A stretch of DNA of 64,000 nucleotides from assembly GCF_018417535.1 (NCBI RefSeq), contig NZ_CP070979.1, positions 682,001-746,000 on the forward strand, given 5' to 3'. A program made the translations under genes and the position numbers. A model generated the notes under the pieces. The model was not told where the DNA came from. It did no database searches and worked only from the letters and a program-made list of their open reading frames with translations. This DNA is from Burkholderia pyrrocinia (GTDB taxonomy: Bacteria > Pseudomonadota > Gammaproteobacteria > Burkholderiales > Burkholderiaceae). This document shows positions 52,943-62,311 of this stretch, one piece after another (within the stretch, counting starts at the first letter, position 1; every line of letters starts with the position of its first letter).

Positions 52943-53479
52943 ATGTTCACGACAGCGTTTGTCGTTGAGGTTTCCGCAGCCGAACCTGCAGTCGCTGACC
53001 TGCGGCGCCGCTTCGATGCTTCCGCAAGCTTGGGGGTCCCGGCACATATCACGCTTCTGTTTCCGTTCATGTCACCCGACGAAATTACGTCGGACGTAAT
53101 TCGACAATCCGAAAGCGCGTTGAGCCTTGTGCCATCGTTCGATTTTTCGTTGACGCAAATTGGTCGGTTTCCGACCACCACCTATCTCACCCCAGATCCT
53201 GTCGAGCCGTTCGTCGCACTGACAACTGCCCTGGTCAAACGCTTTCCCAAATATCGTCCGTACGGCGGCGTACACGATGGCACAATTCCGCATCTGACTG
53301 TCGCGCACGGAGACGCCGCAACAGCAAATTCCGCCGCCACCGCGCTGGAAGAACGTCTGCGCATTCTTGAGCCGATTCGAACACGATGTAGTTCCGTGTC
53401 TTTGCTTGAAAACTCCTCAGGATGTTGGAAACAGATGCGTGTATTCGATCTTCCCGCAATCAACATGCGGAGCCAGTAG
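52943..53479 (+). CDS. 2'-5' RNA ligase/2H phosphoesterase family protein
   Basis: A 178-residue 2H-superfamily enzyme. Both HxT motifs are present: HITLLFPF (about residue 37) and HLTVAHG (about 117), which form the catalytic site for 2',3'-cyclic or 2'-5' phosphodiester chemistry. The N-terminus MFTTAFVVEVSAAEPAVADL is normal for the family. It lies in the mutS-repeat region with no partner gene. Roles range from RNA repair to cleavage of 2'-5' oligoadenylates. Confidence 0.85.
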   Translation: MFTTAFVVEVSAAEPAVADLRRRFDASASLGVPAHITLLFPFMSPDEITSDVIRQSESALSLVPSFDFSLTQIGRFPTTTYLTPDPVEPFVALTTALVKRFPKYRPYGGVHDGTIPHLTVAHGDAATANSAATALEERLRILEPIRTRCSSVSLLENSSGCWKQMRVFDLPAINMRSQ

Positions 53480-53544
53480 ACCGGGCCCCCGCCACGTCCG
53501 AAGACCTATTGAACGCCCCTGCCACACCGGTATTCCTCGGATAA

Positions 53545-54123
53545 TCAGCAAGGTACGACGACTACTTGGGGCCAGCGCTTTCGGTATTGCTTTTCCGCTA
53601 CACGCTTTCGATACGTATCAACACTAACTCGCTGCGGGTTGCGCCGAATGACCATCGAGAAAAGATCGTCCAGCCCATGCGGCGCAATAACGTCGACCGA
53701 GTCATCATCACGAAGCACGATCCCGACCGAGGTCGCAAATTCGGGCCAAGATGCGACTGCGTCTTCCAACGAACCAAGCGGTGGAACTGGATGACCAAAG
53801 GTTCGCTCGAACCAGAGGTGAACGGTGGCTTGATTGGTAACCTCCCACGGCACACCGGGAAGCATGTCGGTCAAACAACGCTTGAGGCTCGCGTCCCGCG
53901 CGGCGGAGAAATCGGTCGAGTCAAAGTAAGCAACATCGATGTCCGATAGCGCGGATGGCGTCCGAAACGCGTGCAGTTCATCCCACACGAGGTTGCGTAT
54001 CACCCCGGCCCCGATACACCATGAGGATAGATTTAGGCTACGCGCGGCGACGAGTGCAGGCCAGAACCATGCCGATTGGCGCGCGATACTCGTAAGACGT
54101 GCTTCCAAGTTGGCTGCTGACAT
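53545..54123 (-). CDS. DUF925-type nucleotidyltransferase family protein
   Basis: A 192-residue protein from the ATG at 54123 (MSAANLEARLTSIARQSAWF). GAGVIRNLVWDELHAF and the metal-binding SDIDVAYFDS are hallmarks of the DUF925 branch of nucleotidyltransferase-fold proteins. DLFSMVIRRNPQRVS and KRVAEKQYRKRWP close the domain. An extended frame begins at 54240 but lacks support. Biochemical role unknown. Confidence 0.85.
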   Translation of the reverse strand: MSAANLEARLTSIARQSAWFWPALVAARSLNLSSWCIGAGVIRNLVWDELHAFRTPSALSDIDVAYFDSTDFSAARDASLKRCLTDMLPGVPWEVTNQATVHLWFERTFGHPVPPLGSLEDAVASWPEFATSVGIVLRDDDSVDVIAPHGLDDLFSMVIRRNPQRVSVDTYRKRVAEKQYRKRWPQVVVVPC

Positions 54124-54300
54124 GGACGATTGCTCTCCATTAACGACGCGCTGACTGCCGTCCAAACAGCGCAAGATCCAATGGCGGACATCGGCGATCA
54201 GCTTGCCCGCCCCTTTCTGAACGATTGTCGTCCCATCCACGCGTCATCGTCCAACCGTTCGAGCAAGTGATCTGCCACTCGCCCTCACCGGCAACTGGCC

Positions 54301-54446
54301 GAATGACGAACTTCGAGTAGTCCCGTTCGGGCCGCTGGTAAACTCAGGCTGCCAAAGCAACTTTTCCCGATCACATGAGCACGCACCACGCCGCAGCACC
54401 TGCAACCGCCACTCCAATGATGCAGCAGTACCTGCGGCTTATCTGA
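54301..54446 (+). pseudogene. Second copy of the mutS 5' end
   Basis: The upstream block GCCGCTGGTAAACTCAGGCT and GCAACTTTTCCCGATCACATG leads into MSTHHAAAPATATPMMQQYL, then RLI and a TGA at 54446. This copy differs at several codons from the first and third, so the duplications are not of equal age. Confidence 0.75.
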
Positions 54447-54491
54447 CAAGCCTCAACGAACAAACCTACGCCAATACCTACGCTCAACCTC

Positions 54492-54821
54492 GTGAAGTCA
54501 CTACTCATTCTGGCCGCGTTTACGAGCTTGTCAGTCGTTTCGACAGCGCAAGCGCAGAGCACCGCGGCGCTCATTGGACTTTCAAAGGATCTATCGAGGC
54601 ATATGAGTGGCCCGAACGGCGAGCATGGTTTAACTCGTGTCGAACTGCCACACTGCCTTCAGTTTGGCCTCGGATCTCGTGGGGATCTTCCGCCTCCAAA
54701 TCAATATCATTTCGTAGATTTTAATCATGCGCAAAATGCGACCGTTGGCACGCGCGACGTGACGTTTACGATGCCATCGATACCTTTGCCCTGGTGCAAG
54801 CGGGGAGAAGGCATGTACTGA
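54492..54821 (+). CDS. Small exported protein
   Basis: A 109-residue protein with a clear Sec signal peptide (MKSLLILAAFTSLSVVSTAQ, cleavage near AQA). The mature part is about 88 residues with a pair of cysteines (HCLQFG and LPWCKRG). I recognise no family. It begins 45 bp after the second mutS-like copy, so it seems to be cargo between two copies. Confidence 0.55.
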   Translation: MKSLLILAAFTSLSVVSTAQAQSTAALIGLSKDLSRHMSGPNGEHGLTRVELPHCLQFGLGSRGDLPPPNQYHFVDFNHAQNATVGTRDVTFTMPSIPLPWCKRGEGMY

Positions 54822-54920
54822 TCGTCCGCCTCCGATATTTTGTGAATCTTTGTTCGCCGCCTGTCGTAGCAACAATTTGGGGACGCTTAGCTGCCGCTCG
54901 CCATCGACGACAACTAGCCG

Positions 54921-55174
54921 GATGGCGAACTTCGAGCAGCACCGCTTGGGCCGCTGGTAAACTCGGGGCAGCCAAAGCAACTTTTCCCGGCCACATGAGC
55001 ACCCAACCCACCGCCGCACCTGCCAACGTCACTCCAATGATGCAGCAGTACCTGCGCACCAGCCCTGACGAGAGCGCAAACGAAGTGCAAAGCGATCATG
55101 TGCACCCGGATAGCATGGCGACCAACCATGAAGCAGGCACGCACCGCAACACGCAGCCCCCTACGGCCCGGTGA
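54921..55174 (+). pseudogene. Third copy of the mutS 5' end, read into 59 codons
   Basis: The upstream block GATGGCGAACTTCGAGCAGC, GGGCCGCTGGTAAACTCGGG and GCAACTTTTCCCGGCCACATG leads to MSTQPTAAPANVTPMMQQYL at 54995. After LR the sequence leaves the MutS path and continues TSPDESANEVQSDHVH to a stop at 55174. This copy is the closest in its first 20 codons to the first copy. Confidence 0.75.
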
Positions 55175-55236
55175 TAAGCTCAACGTCGATGCACCCGTCA
55201 GCCCCGACCGCCCACCCGCCCCCAACGAGCTCCCTC

Positions 55237-55965
55237 ATGCCCCTCGCCCCCGCCGTCCTCTCCGCCTTCACCCCAACCGGCAAGCTGCGCGCGTCGATCA
55301 ATCTCGGCAACCCGATCCTCGCGAACCGCGACCCTGCAACAGGCGAACCGTTCGGTGTGTCGATCGACCTGGCGCGCGCGTTCGCGGAACGCCTGTCGGC
55401 CGAGCTGGAACTCGTCGTATTCGACACCGCCGGAAAATCGGTGCAGGCGCTGACCGAAGAGCGCGCCGATTTCGGCTTCTTCGCGGTCGACCCGCTGCGC
55501 GGCGAAACGGTTTCGTTCACCGCGCCGTACGTGCTGATCGAGGGTTTCTACCTCGTGCGCGACGCTTCGCCGATCCTCACGAACGCCGACGTCGACCAGC
55601 CGCACAACCGCGTGACCGTCGGCAAGGGCAGCGCGTATGACCTGTTCCTCACGCGCGAACTGAAGGCCGCGCAGATCGTGCGCGCGCCGACGTCGCAGGC
55701 CGTCGTGCAGACGTTCGTCGAACAGCAACTGGAAGTGGCGGCCGGCGTGAAGCAACAGCTCGAAGCCGATGCGGCAAAGACGGCAGGCCTGCGCCTGCTC
55801 GACGAGCGGTTCATGGTGATCCGGCAGGCGATGGGCGTGCCGAAGAGCCGCGGCGAGGCGGCCGCGGCGGCGCTGAACGAATTCGTCGAGGACATGAAGG
55901 CGTCGGGCTTCGTCGCCGATTCGCTGCGGCGGCACGGCATCACCGGCGCGTCGGTTGCGCCGTAA
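55237..55965 (+). CDS. SBP_bac_3-like protein without a signal peptide
   Basis: A 242-residue type-2 periplasmic-binding-fold protein. It starts MPLAPAVLSAFTPTGKLRAS at 55237 and lacks any hydrophobic leader. LDLARAF-like IDLARAFAERLSAELELVVF, RADFGFFAVDPLRGETVSFT and RVTVGKGSAYDLFLTREL are typical of amino-acid-binding proteins. It may be a cytoplasmic sensor or an enzyme of the cyclohexadienyl-dehydratase-like type, or may have lost its leader. No transporter genes are adjacent. Confidence 0.8.
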   Translation: MPLAPAVLSAFTPTGKLRASINLGNPILANRDPATGEPFGVSIDLARAFAERLSAELELVVFDTAGKSVQALTEERADFGFFAVDPLRGETVSFTAPYVLIEGFYLVRDASPILTNADVDQPHNRVTVGKGSAYDLFLTRELKAAQIVRAPTSQAVVQTFVEQQLEVAAGVKQQLEADAAKTAGLRLLDERFMVIRQAMGVPKSRGEAAAAALNEFVEDMKASGFVADSLRRHGITGASVAP

Positions 55966-56046
55966 CGCCGACCATCGCATCACCGTCGGGTCCGTCGATG
56001 ACGCCTGTCGGCCGACGCGACCCGAGACAATCCTGTCCTCGTCCGG

Positions 56047-57351
56047 TCAGTCGCACAAGTAGCTGCCCTTTCGCGGATCCGGCATCGCGAACGACACCAG
56101 GAAGACCACTGCGCCGAGCGCCGCGACGTACCAGAAAAACACCGACTCGATGCCGGCGGACTTCAGCGACAGCGCCGCATATTCCGCCGATCCGCCGAAT
56201 ATTGCGTTCGCAATCGCGTACGGCAGGCCGACACCGAGCGCGCGCACTTCGGGCGGAAACAATTCGGCCTTCGCGATGCCGCTGATCGATGTGTAGAAAC
56301 TCACGGCCGCAAGCGCTCCAACGATCAATGCGAACGCGACAAGCGGATCGTGCGTCGCTTTCAGCAGCGTGAAGAAGGGCACCGTGCCGACAGCGGCGAA
56401 CAAGCCGAACAGCATCAGCGAGCGTCGCCTGCCGATCCGGTCGGACAGCGCGCCGAACGCCGGTTGCATCAGCATGAAGACGACGAGCGCGCCCGTCATG
56501 ATCGCGCTGGCGGTCTTCGCGTGCATGCCGACGGTATTCACCAGATACTTCTGCATGTACGCAGTGAACGTGTAGAAGATCAGCGACCCGCCCGCGGTGA
56601 AGCCGATCACCGTCCACAACGCTCGACGATGCACGACGAGCCCTTTCAACGAGCCCGCATCGTCGCGACCGCGCGTACGAGCCGTCGTCGTTTCGTCGAG
56701 CGATCGGCGCAGAAAGATCGACACGACGGCGCCCACCGCGCCGAGCGCGAACGGAATTCGCCAGCCCCACGCGGCCAGTTCGTCGTGCGTCAGCCATTGC
56801 TGCAGCACGACCACCACGGCAAGCGCGGCAACCTGGCCGCCAATGACCGTCACGTACTGGAACGACGAAAAGAAGCCACGTCGACCGGGTTGCGCGATTT
56901 CGCTCATATAGGTCGCGCTGGTGCCGTACTCGCCGCCGACCGACAGGCCCTGCAGGCATCGGGCAACGACCAGCAGCGCCGGCGCGGCGGCGCCGATCTG
57001 CGCGTAGGTCGGCAACAACGCAATCGCGAACGAACCGCCGCACATCATCAGCACGGACATCACCATCGACTGCTTGCGGCCATGCCGATCGGCAATGCGG
57101 CCGAACAACCAGCCGCCGATCGGTCGCATCAGGAAGCCGGCCGCGAACACGCCGGCCGCATTCAGCAGTTGCGTGGTCCGATCGCCGGACGGAAAGAACG
57201 CATGCGCGAAATACAGCGAGCAAAACGAATAGACGAAGAAGTCGAACCACTCGACCAGGTTGCCGGACGATGCGCCGACGATCGCCCGGATGCGGCGCCG
57301 CGTGTCGGCGGACGTGGCCGTCGCATCGGACGGTACGGTGTTGGCTTTCAT
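56047..57351 (-). CDS. MFS transporter of the metabolite:H+ symporter (MHS) family
   Basis: A 434-residue, 12-helix transporter. [40 protein letters not shown] and [20 protein letters not shown] are MHS hallmarks (proline/betaine, shikimate, 2-oxoglutarate uptake). It is the last gene of the decarboxylase operon on the minus strand, so it should import the substrate. Confidence 0.93.
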   Translation of the reverse strand: MKANTVPSDATATSADTRRRIRAIVGASSGNLVEWFDFFVYSFCSLYFAHAFFPSGDRTTQLLNAAGVFAAGFLMRPIGGWLFGRIADRHGRKQSMVMSVLMMCGGSFAIALLPTYAQIGAAAPALLVVARCLQGLSVGGEYGTSATYMSEIAQPGRRGFFSSFQYVTVIGGQVAALAVVVVLQQWLTHDELAAWGWRIPFALGAVGAVVSIFLRRSLDETTTARTRGRDDAGSLKGLVVHRRALWTVIGFTAGGSLIFYTFTAYMQKYLVNTVGMHAKTASAIMTGALVVFMLMQPAFGALSDRIGRRRSLMLFGLFAAVGTVPFFTLLKATHDPLVAFALIVGALAAVSFYTSISGIAKAELFPPEVRALGVGLPYAIANAIFGGSAEYAALSLKSAGIESVFFWYVAALGAVVFLVSFAMPDPRKGSYLCD

Positions 57352-57451
57352 TGATGTCTCCTGTCCCGCGAAGTCCCGCTGCCGGTCTGACGCCGGGTCG
57401 GAATCTCCTCTGCTGGCGTGACGAGCGCGTGCGATCGCGCCCGCCGGTCGG

Positions 57452-58930
57452 TCAACGCATCACGAACGGATTCCCGGTCGGTGCGCCCGTGTTGATCCAG
57501 ACGCTTTTGGTTTGCAGATACTCGTCGATCGCGTCGATGCCGTTCTCGCGCCCGAGCCCCGAATCCTTGTACCCGCCGAACGGCGACATGAAGCTCACCG
57601 CACGATACGTGTTCACCCACACGGTGCCCGACTCGATGCGCTCGGCCATCCGGAACACGCGACCGATATCGCTCGTCCACACGCCCGCGCCCAGCCCGAA
57701 GCGCACGTCGTTGGCGATCGCGACCGCCTCCTCCTCCGTATCGAAGCGGATCACGGACAGCACCGGCCCGAAGACCTCTTCCTGCGCGATGCGCATGCCG
57801 TTGTGCACGCCGGTGAAGATCGTCGGCTCGACGAACCAGCCGTCGCCGCACTCGGCGTGCGTGGCCGCATGGCCGCCGAGCGCGAGGTGTGCGCCCTCGT
57901 TGCGCGCGACGTCGATATAGTTCAGCACCTTGTCGTACTGCGGCCGCGTCGTGACGGGGCCGACCTGCGTGCCCGCGTCCATCGGATTGCCCATCCGCGC
58001 GGTGCGCGCCAGCGCCACCACGCGTTCGACGACCTCGTCATGAACCTTCGACTGCACGAGCAGCCGCGAGCCCGCGATGCAGGTCTGGCCGGTCGCCCCG
58101 AAAATGCCCGACACGGCGCCATTTACGGCATCGTCGAGATTCGCGTCGTCGAACACGATGTTCGGCGATTTGCCGCCGAGCTCGAGGCTCACATGCTTGA
58201 AATCGCGCGCGGCCTGTTCATTGATGCGGCGCCCGGTCGAATCGGCGCCGGTGAACGTCACCTTGCGGACCAGCGGATGGGCGACGAGTGCGCTGCCGAC
58301 TTCGTTTCCGAAGCCGGTCACGACGTTGACGACGCCGCGCGGAAAGCCGACTTCATGCAGCAGCTCGACGAATTCGAGCGTCGATGCGGACGTGAACTCG
58401 GACGGCTTGATCACCGCGGTGCAGCCGGCCGCGAGCGCGGGCGCGAGCTTCCACGCGAGCAGCATCAGCGGCGAATTCCACGGCGTGATGATCGCGACCA
58501 CGCCGAGCGGCTCGCGCCGCGTGAAATTGAAATAGCCCTTCTTGTCGAGCGGGATCGCGTCGCCCTGGATCTTGTCCGAGAGGCCGCCGTAATAGCGATA
58601 CCACTGCGGCAGGTACGCAAGCTGGCCGCGCATTTCCGCGTACAGCTTGCCGTTGTCGCGCACCTCGATCGCGGCGAGACGCTCGGCCTCCTCGGCGATG
58701 CGATCCGCGAGCCGGCAGAGCAACTGGCCACGCGCGGTCGCGGACATTTCGCGCCATTCGCCGCCGACAAACGCACGATGCGCGGCACGTACCGCGAGCT
58801 CGGCGTCGGCTTCGTTACCGCGCGCGATTTCAGCCCATGGCTGGCCGGTAAACGGATTCTCGGTGTCGAACCATTGGCGGCCCTCGGGCTCGCGCCGTTC
58901 GCCGTCGATATAGTGAAGGTAGCGTTGCAT
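57452..58930 (-). CDS. NAD(P)-dependent aldehyde dehydrogenase
   Basis: A 492-residue ALDH starting at 58930 ([20 protein letters not shown]). The active-site elements are all visible: general-base Glu in [15 protein letters not shown], catalytic Cys in [15 protein letters not shown], and APWNSP-like [20 protein letters not shown]. It is downstream of the two-subunit decarboxylase and should oxidise the aldehyde that enzyme makes. Confidence 0.95.
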   Translation of the reverse strand: MQRYLHYIDGERREPEGRQWFDTENPFTGQPWAEIARGNEADAELAVRAAHRAFVGGEWREMSATARGQLLCRLADRIAEEAERLAAIEVRDNGKLYAEMRGQLAYLPQWYRYYGGLSDKIQGDAIPLDKKGYFNFTRREPLGVVAIITPWNSPLMLLAWKLAPALAAGCTAVIKPSEFTSASTLEFVELLHEVGFPRGVVNVVTGFGNEVGSALVAHPLVRKVTFTGADSTGRRINEQAARDFKHVSLELGGKSPNIVFDDANLDDAVNGAVSGIFGATGQTCIAGSRLLVQSKVHDEVVERVVALARTARMGNPMDAGTQVGPVTTRPQYDKVLNYIDVARNEGAHLALGGHAATHAECGDGWFVEPTIFTGVHNGMRIAQEEVFGPVLSVIRFDTEEEAVAIANDVRFGLGAGVWTSDIGRVFRMAERIESGTVWVNTYRAVSFMSPFGGYKDSGLGRENGIDAIDEYLQTKSVWINTGAPTGNPFVMR

Positions 58931-59055
58931 GACCGGCTCGCTGACATCGGGGTGGATCTCCCGGGATCGATGCCGGATGCGTTCATCCAGCGATCCCGGA
59001 ACGGATTGCGCCGCCATTCGACGAGATGCGCCGGGCGGCGGCGCGTGAATCGCGC

Positions 59056-59649
59056 TCAGAACGGCGCGTAGCCGAGCGCTTCGCGGAAGCGGTTCTTGAT
59101 GTAGACGCCGTCTCGTGGCGGGAGCGCGCGCGGCGGCTCGTCCGCGCGGATGTGAACCTGCGCGAACACCGGCCCGCTGCGTGCCTTCACGCGCTCGACG
59201 ATCTGCACGTAGTCGCGCTCGTCTCGAACCGCGAACGCGTCGGCCACGCCGAAACCCTTCGCGACCGCGACGAGATCCGTGCCGAGGCTCGAATGGCTCT
59301 GCTGCATGCCGGTTTCGCCGTAGTGGCCGTTGTCGAGAACGACAATCGCCAGGTTCTTCGGCTGTTTCGCGCCGATCGTGCCCAGCGCCCCGATGCCCAT
59401 CAGCTGCTCGCCATCGCCGGTGACCACAACGACCGGCTTCGCCGGCTGCGCCAACGCGAGGCCCAGGCCGAGGGCGGCCGCGCCGCCCATCGCGCCCCAC
59501 AGATAGAAGTTGCCGGCACGATCGCCGGCCGCGAATACGTCGTACGATGCCGAGCCGAGGCCGCTGACGACGAGCGCGTCCGGTGTGCCGGCCAGCAGGT
59601 TCTTCACGAACGCACGGCGATCGATCGTCTTGTTGTCTTGCACGCTCAT
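59056..59649 (-). CDS. Sulfopyruvate/phosphonopyruvate decarboxylase-like, ThDP-binding (beta) subunit
   Basis: A 197-residue C-terminal ThDP domain. The cofactor motif starts VVVTGDGEQLMGIGALGTIG and ends with VVLDNGHYGETG. Starts at 59649, overlapping the alpha stop by one base, so the subunits are translationally coupled. The arrangement matches ComE or the C-terminal half of phosphonopyruvate decarboxylase. Substrate could be sulfopyruvate, phosphonopyruvate or a related 3-substituted pyruvate. Confidence 0.88.
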   Translation of the reverse strand: MSVQDNKTIDRRAFVKNLLAGTPDALVVSGLGSASYDVFAAGDRAGNFYLWGAMGGAAALGLGLALAQPAKPVVVVTGDGEQLMGIGALGTIGAKQPKNLAIVVLDNGHYGETGMQQSHSSLGTDLVAVAKGFGVADAFAVRDERDYVQIVERVKARSGPVFAQVHIRADEPPRALPPRDGVYIKNRFREALGYAPF

Positions 59650-60185
59650 TATTTCCGCTCCCACTTCTTGCGACCGATCAGGCTCTGCGACAACAGCACG
59701 GCAACCTGCTCGCCGGCTTCGAATGCGGCGTCGAACCCCGCACCGACGATTTCCTCCACGTCCTCCGGGCGATCCGCGCGCATCACCGTGATGCCCATCA
59801 GCTCGAGCGCGGCCTGCGTCGTCTTGCCCATCGGGCCCTGCCACGGATTGAATTCCGCGAATTCGCCGCGCATCGTGACGACGGTGAAGAACGGAAAATT
59901 GCAACTGCGCAACAGCGAGAACATGTTCACGCAGTTGCCCACGCCGCTGCTCTGCATCAGCAGCGCCGCGCGCTGGCCGCCGAGCCATGCACCGCTCGTG
60001 AGCGCCACCCCCTCTTCCTCGGTGGTCAATGCAATCGCCTCGATCTCGTCGTCCGCGATGGCGCGACGGATCACCTCGGTATGCCCGGCGTCCGGCACAT
60101 AGGCAACCTGCCTGACGCCGCCGGCCTTCAGGACCGAAAAGACGGACGCCTGCCACGCCGGCTCGTGTCCCGTTGCTGTGCTCAT
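59649..60185 (-). CDS. Sulfopyruvate/phosphonopyruvate decarboxylase-like, N-terminal (alpha) subunit
   Basis: A 178-residue pyrimidine-binding ThDP domain with the catalytic Glu in ALTTEEEGVALTSGAWLG and LLMQSSGVGNCVNMFSLLRS. It matches ComD-type alpha subunits. It is the first gene of the operon decarboxylase-ALDH-MHS transporter and is divergent from a LysR gene 96 bp away. Confidence 0.88.
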   Translation of the reverse strand: MSTATGHEPAWQASVFSVLKAGGVRQVAYVPDAGHTEVIRRAIADDEIEAIALTTEEEGVALTSGAWLGGQRAALLMQSSGVGNCVNMFSLLRSCNFPFFTVVTMRGEFAEFNPWQGPMGKTTQAALELMGITVMRADRPEDVEEIVGAGFDAAFEAGEQVAVLLSQSLIGRKKWERK

Positions 60186-60281
60186 CGGATACGCTCCTTC
60201 ACAAAGTTGTTTCAGAAATCATAAAATGCAATTACTCCCATCTAGAAATAGAGTTTTCTGATACTTGGATCACAATTCGGC

Positions 60282-61214
60282 ATGGACATCAAGCAACTGC
60301 GCGCGCTGCTGGCGGTCGCGGAAACCGGCAGCGTCACGCGTGCGGCCGACGTGCTGCACATCGTTCAGCCTGCCGTGTCGCGCCAGCTGAAGCTGCTCGA
60401 GGAAGACGTCGGGATCGCGCTGTTCGAGCGCGGTCGATACGGGATGGAACTGACGGAATCCGGCGAGATTCTCGCCGGGCATGCGCGGCGCGCGCTGCTC
60501 GAACTCGATCGCGCGCGGGCGGAAATCCAGCCGTCGGACGCACGGATTTCCGGCGTCGTGACGATCGGCCTGCTGCCGAGCACCGCGGATTTGCTGGCCG
60601 GACCGCTGCTGACCGAGGTGAAGGCCCGGCATCCGGCGGTCAGCCTGCGGATCTCGGTCGGCTATGCGGGACATTTGCGCGAATGGCTCGAATCCGGCGA
60701 AATCGACGCGACGTTGCTGTACAACCCGAAAGCCGCCCCGACCATTCAGGTACAGCCGCTACTCGGCGAGAGCCTGTGCGTGGTCGGGCCGCCATCGTCG
60801 CCGCTCTCGCCCGACCGGCCGCTCGCGCTCGCGGACATCGCCGCATGGCCGATGATCCTGCCGAGCGCGCCGCACGGCATTCGCAACATGCTGGAACAGG
60901 CGCGCCCGGGAAGCGGGGCAACGCTGAACGTCGTCGCGGAAACGAATGCGATGAGCGTGCAGAAAAATCTCGTCGCGCGCGGACACGGCTTCACGATTCT
61001 GCCCGGCATCGCGGTCACGGAGGATGTTGCGCGTGAAGAACTGCGGGCGGCGCCGCTGTCCGATCCGGGGCTTCAGCGCACGATCGTGCTGGCATTGCCG
61101 AATACGCGCAGGATCGCGGCGGCCGTGCGAGCCGTCACCGCGCGACTCGTCGACGTGATGCGCGCGTCGGTCGAACACGGAGACTGGCCGTCCGCGCACT
61201 GGCTCGCGGAATGA
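60282..61214 (+). CDS. LysR-family regulator of the decarboxylase operon
   Basis: A 310-residue LTTR starting MDIKQLRALLAVAETGSVTR, with HTH TRAADVLHIVQPAVSRQLKL and an effector domain from about residue 92. Divergent from the alpha-subunit gene, its likely target. It resembles NAC/Cbl-type regulators of sulfur or nitrogen metabolism only in general. Confidence 0.92.
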   Translation: MDIKQLRALLAVAETGSVTRAADVLHIVQPAVSRQLKLLEEDVGIALFERGRYGMELTESGEILAGHARRALLELDRARAEIQPSDARISGVVTIGLLPSTADLLAGPLLTEVKARHPAVSLRISVGYAGHLREWLESGEIDATLLYNPKAAPTIQVQPLLGESLCVVGPPSSPLSPDRPLALADIAAWPMILPSAPHGIRNMLEQARPGSGATLNVVAETNAMSVQKNLVARGHGFTILPGIAVTEDVAREELRAAPLSDPGLQRTIVLALPNTRRIAAAVRAVTARLVDVMRASVEHGDWPSAHWLAE

Positions 61215-61232
61215 GCCGGCGCGTGCCGCGCG

Positions 61233-62183
61233 TCATGACGGCGAGGAATCGTTCGCGCGCAGCGTGATGCCGGTCCACGTTCCGCTCGCGGCCAATTCGC
61301 CGATCAACTCGACGATCGTTTGCCGCACGGCCAGCGCGGCAGAATTCACGGGCGACGTGGTCGACCAGCACAGGCTCGCGGGCCGCCGGATCTCCGGATC
61401 GACGATCCGGCGCATTTTCGGCCGGTTCGACGGGTCGCGCAGCGCCATCGCCGACGCGGGCAGGATCGTGCACGCCATGCCCGACTGCGCGAGCGATATC
61501 AGCGTCGGCAGCGAATCGACATCGGCAATGATGTTGAGCGGCACCTCTTCGCGGGCAAACGTGCGCTCGAGCAGCAAGCGCAGCCCGTTCTGCACGCCGG
61601 GCGCAACCAGCGGCACGCCGGCGAGCGATGCCAGGCTGCAGGTGCGCGCACGCGGCGCCACGGCGCCGCCCGGCTCGCCGAGCAGATGCAGCACTTCGTC
61701 GAACAGCGGCATCGCGGTAATCCCCGTCGTGTTCGACTCGCGGAACAGGATCGCGAGATCGAGCCGCCCGTTCGCCAGCAACTCGTTGATGAACCCACTC
61801 ATGCTTTCGACGTACTGCAGCCGGATGCCCGGATAACGTTCCCTCACGCGTTCGAACAACGGAACCGCGAGGATCGATGTCATCGTCGTCGGAAAGCCCA
61901 CTGCGACGGTGCCCGACTCGCTGCCCGCGCCTTCCCGCACTTCCTGACGCAGTTGCTCCATCTGATGGAGCACGAGCCGCGCATGCCGGTAGAGCGCTTG
62001 CCCCGCCGCGGTCGGTTTGACGCCCTGGGGGCTACGCACCAGCAGCGTGACGCCGATGTCGTCTTCGAGCTTCGCGATTTGCTGGCTCAGCGACGGTTGC
62101 GCGACGAACAATTTTTCGGCCGCCTTCCCGAGGCTCCCGTATTCGACGATGCTGACAAAGTAACGGAGCTGGCGAATGTCCAT
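61233..62183 (-). CDS. LysR-family regulator of the hydratase/acyl-CoA dehydrogenase genes
   Basis: A 316-residue LTTR from the ATG at 62183 (MDIRQLRYFVSIVEYGSLGK), with HTH AAEKLFVAQPSLSQQIAKLE. It is convergent with the LysR at 60282 and divergent from the MaoC-like gene. A T-N11-A dyad lies 24 bp upstream at 62207-62223. Confidence 0.93.
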   Translation of the reverse strand: MDIRQLRYFVSIVEYGSLGKAAEKLFVAQPSLSQQIAKLEDDIGVTLLVRSPQGVKPTAAGQALYRHARLVLHQMEQLRQEVREGAGSESGTVAVGFPTTMTSILAVPLFERVRERYPGIRLQYVESMSGFINELLANGRLDLAILFRESNTTGITAMPLFDEVLHLLGEPGGAVAPRARTCSLASLAGVPLVAPGVQNGLRLLLERTFAREEVPLNIIADVDSLPTLISLAQSGMACTILPASAMALRDPSNRPKMRRIVDPEIRRPASLCWSTTSPVNSAALAVRQTIVELIGELAASGTWTGITLRANDSSPS

Positions 62184-62206
62184 GGCGGTTCGGGCGACGC
62201 GAAAGT

Positions 62207-62223
62207 CATAGGATACCCCTATG
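62207..62223. promoter_or_regulatory. LysR-type operator (T-N11-A dyad)
   Basis: CATAGG-ATACC-CCTATG is a perfect inverted repeat holding the T-N11-A core (T62209, A62221). It lies between the divergent LysR and MaoC-like genes, the standard place for an LTTR recognition site. Confidence 0.7.
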
Positions 62224-62311
62224 ACCGGCACATTCAAACGGTATTTCCGCTGCGCTTGCGCTTCCCATACAGTCGCCTCTGGCCTAGTAAAAACAGCCGG
62301 CCTGCCCGGCG

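Noticed and set aside
60212..60261. TCAGAAA/TTTCTGA pair between the decarboxylase and LysR genes as an operator
   Set aside because: The arms are about 36 bp apart and do not give a T-N11-A core; listed here only as a weak possibility.
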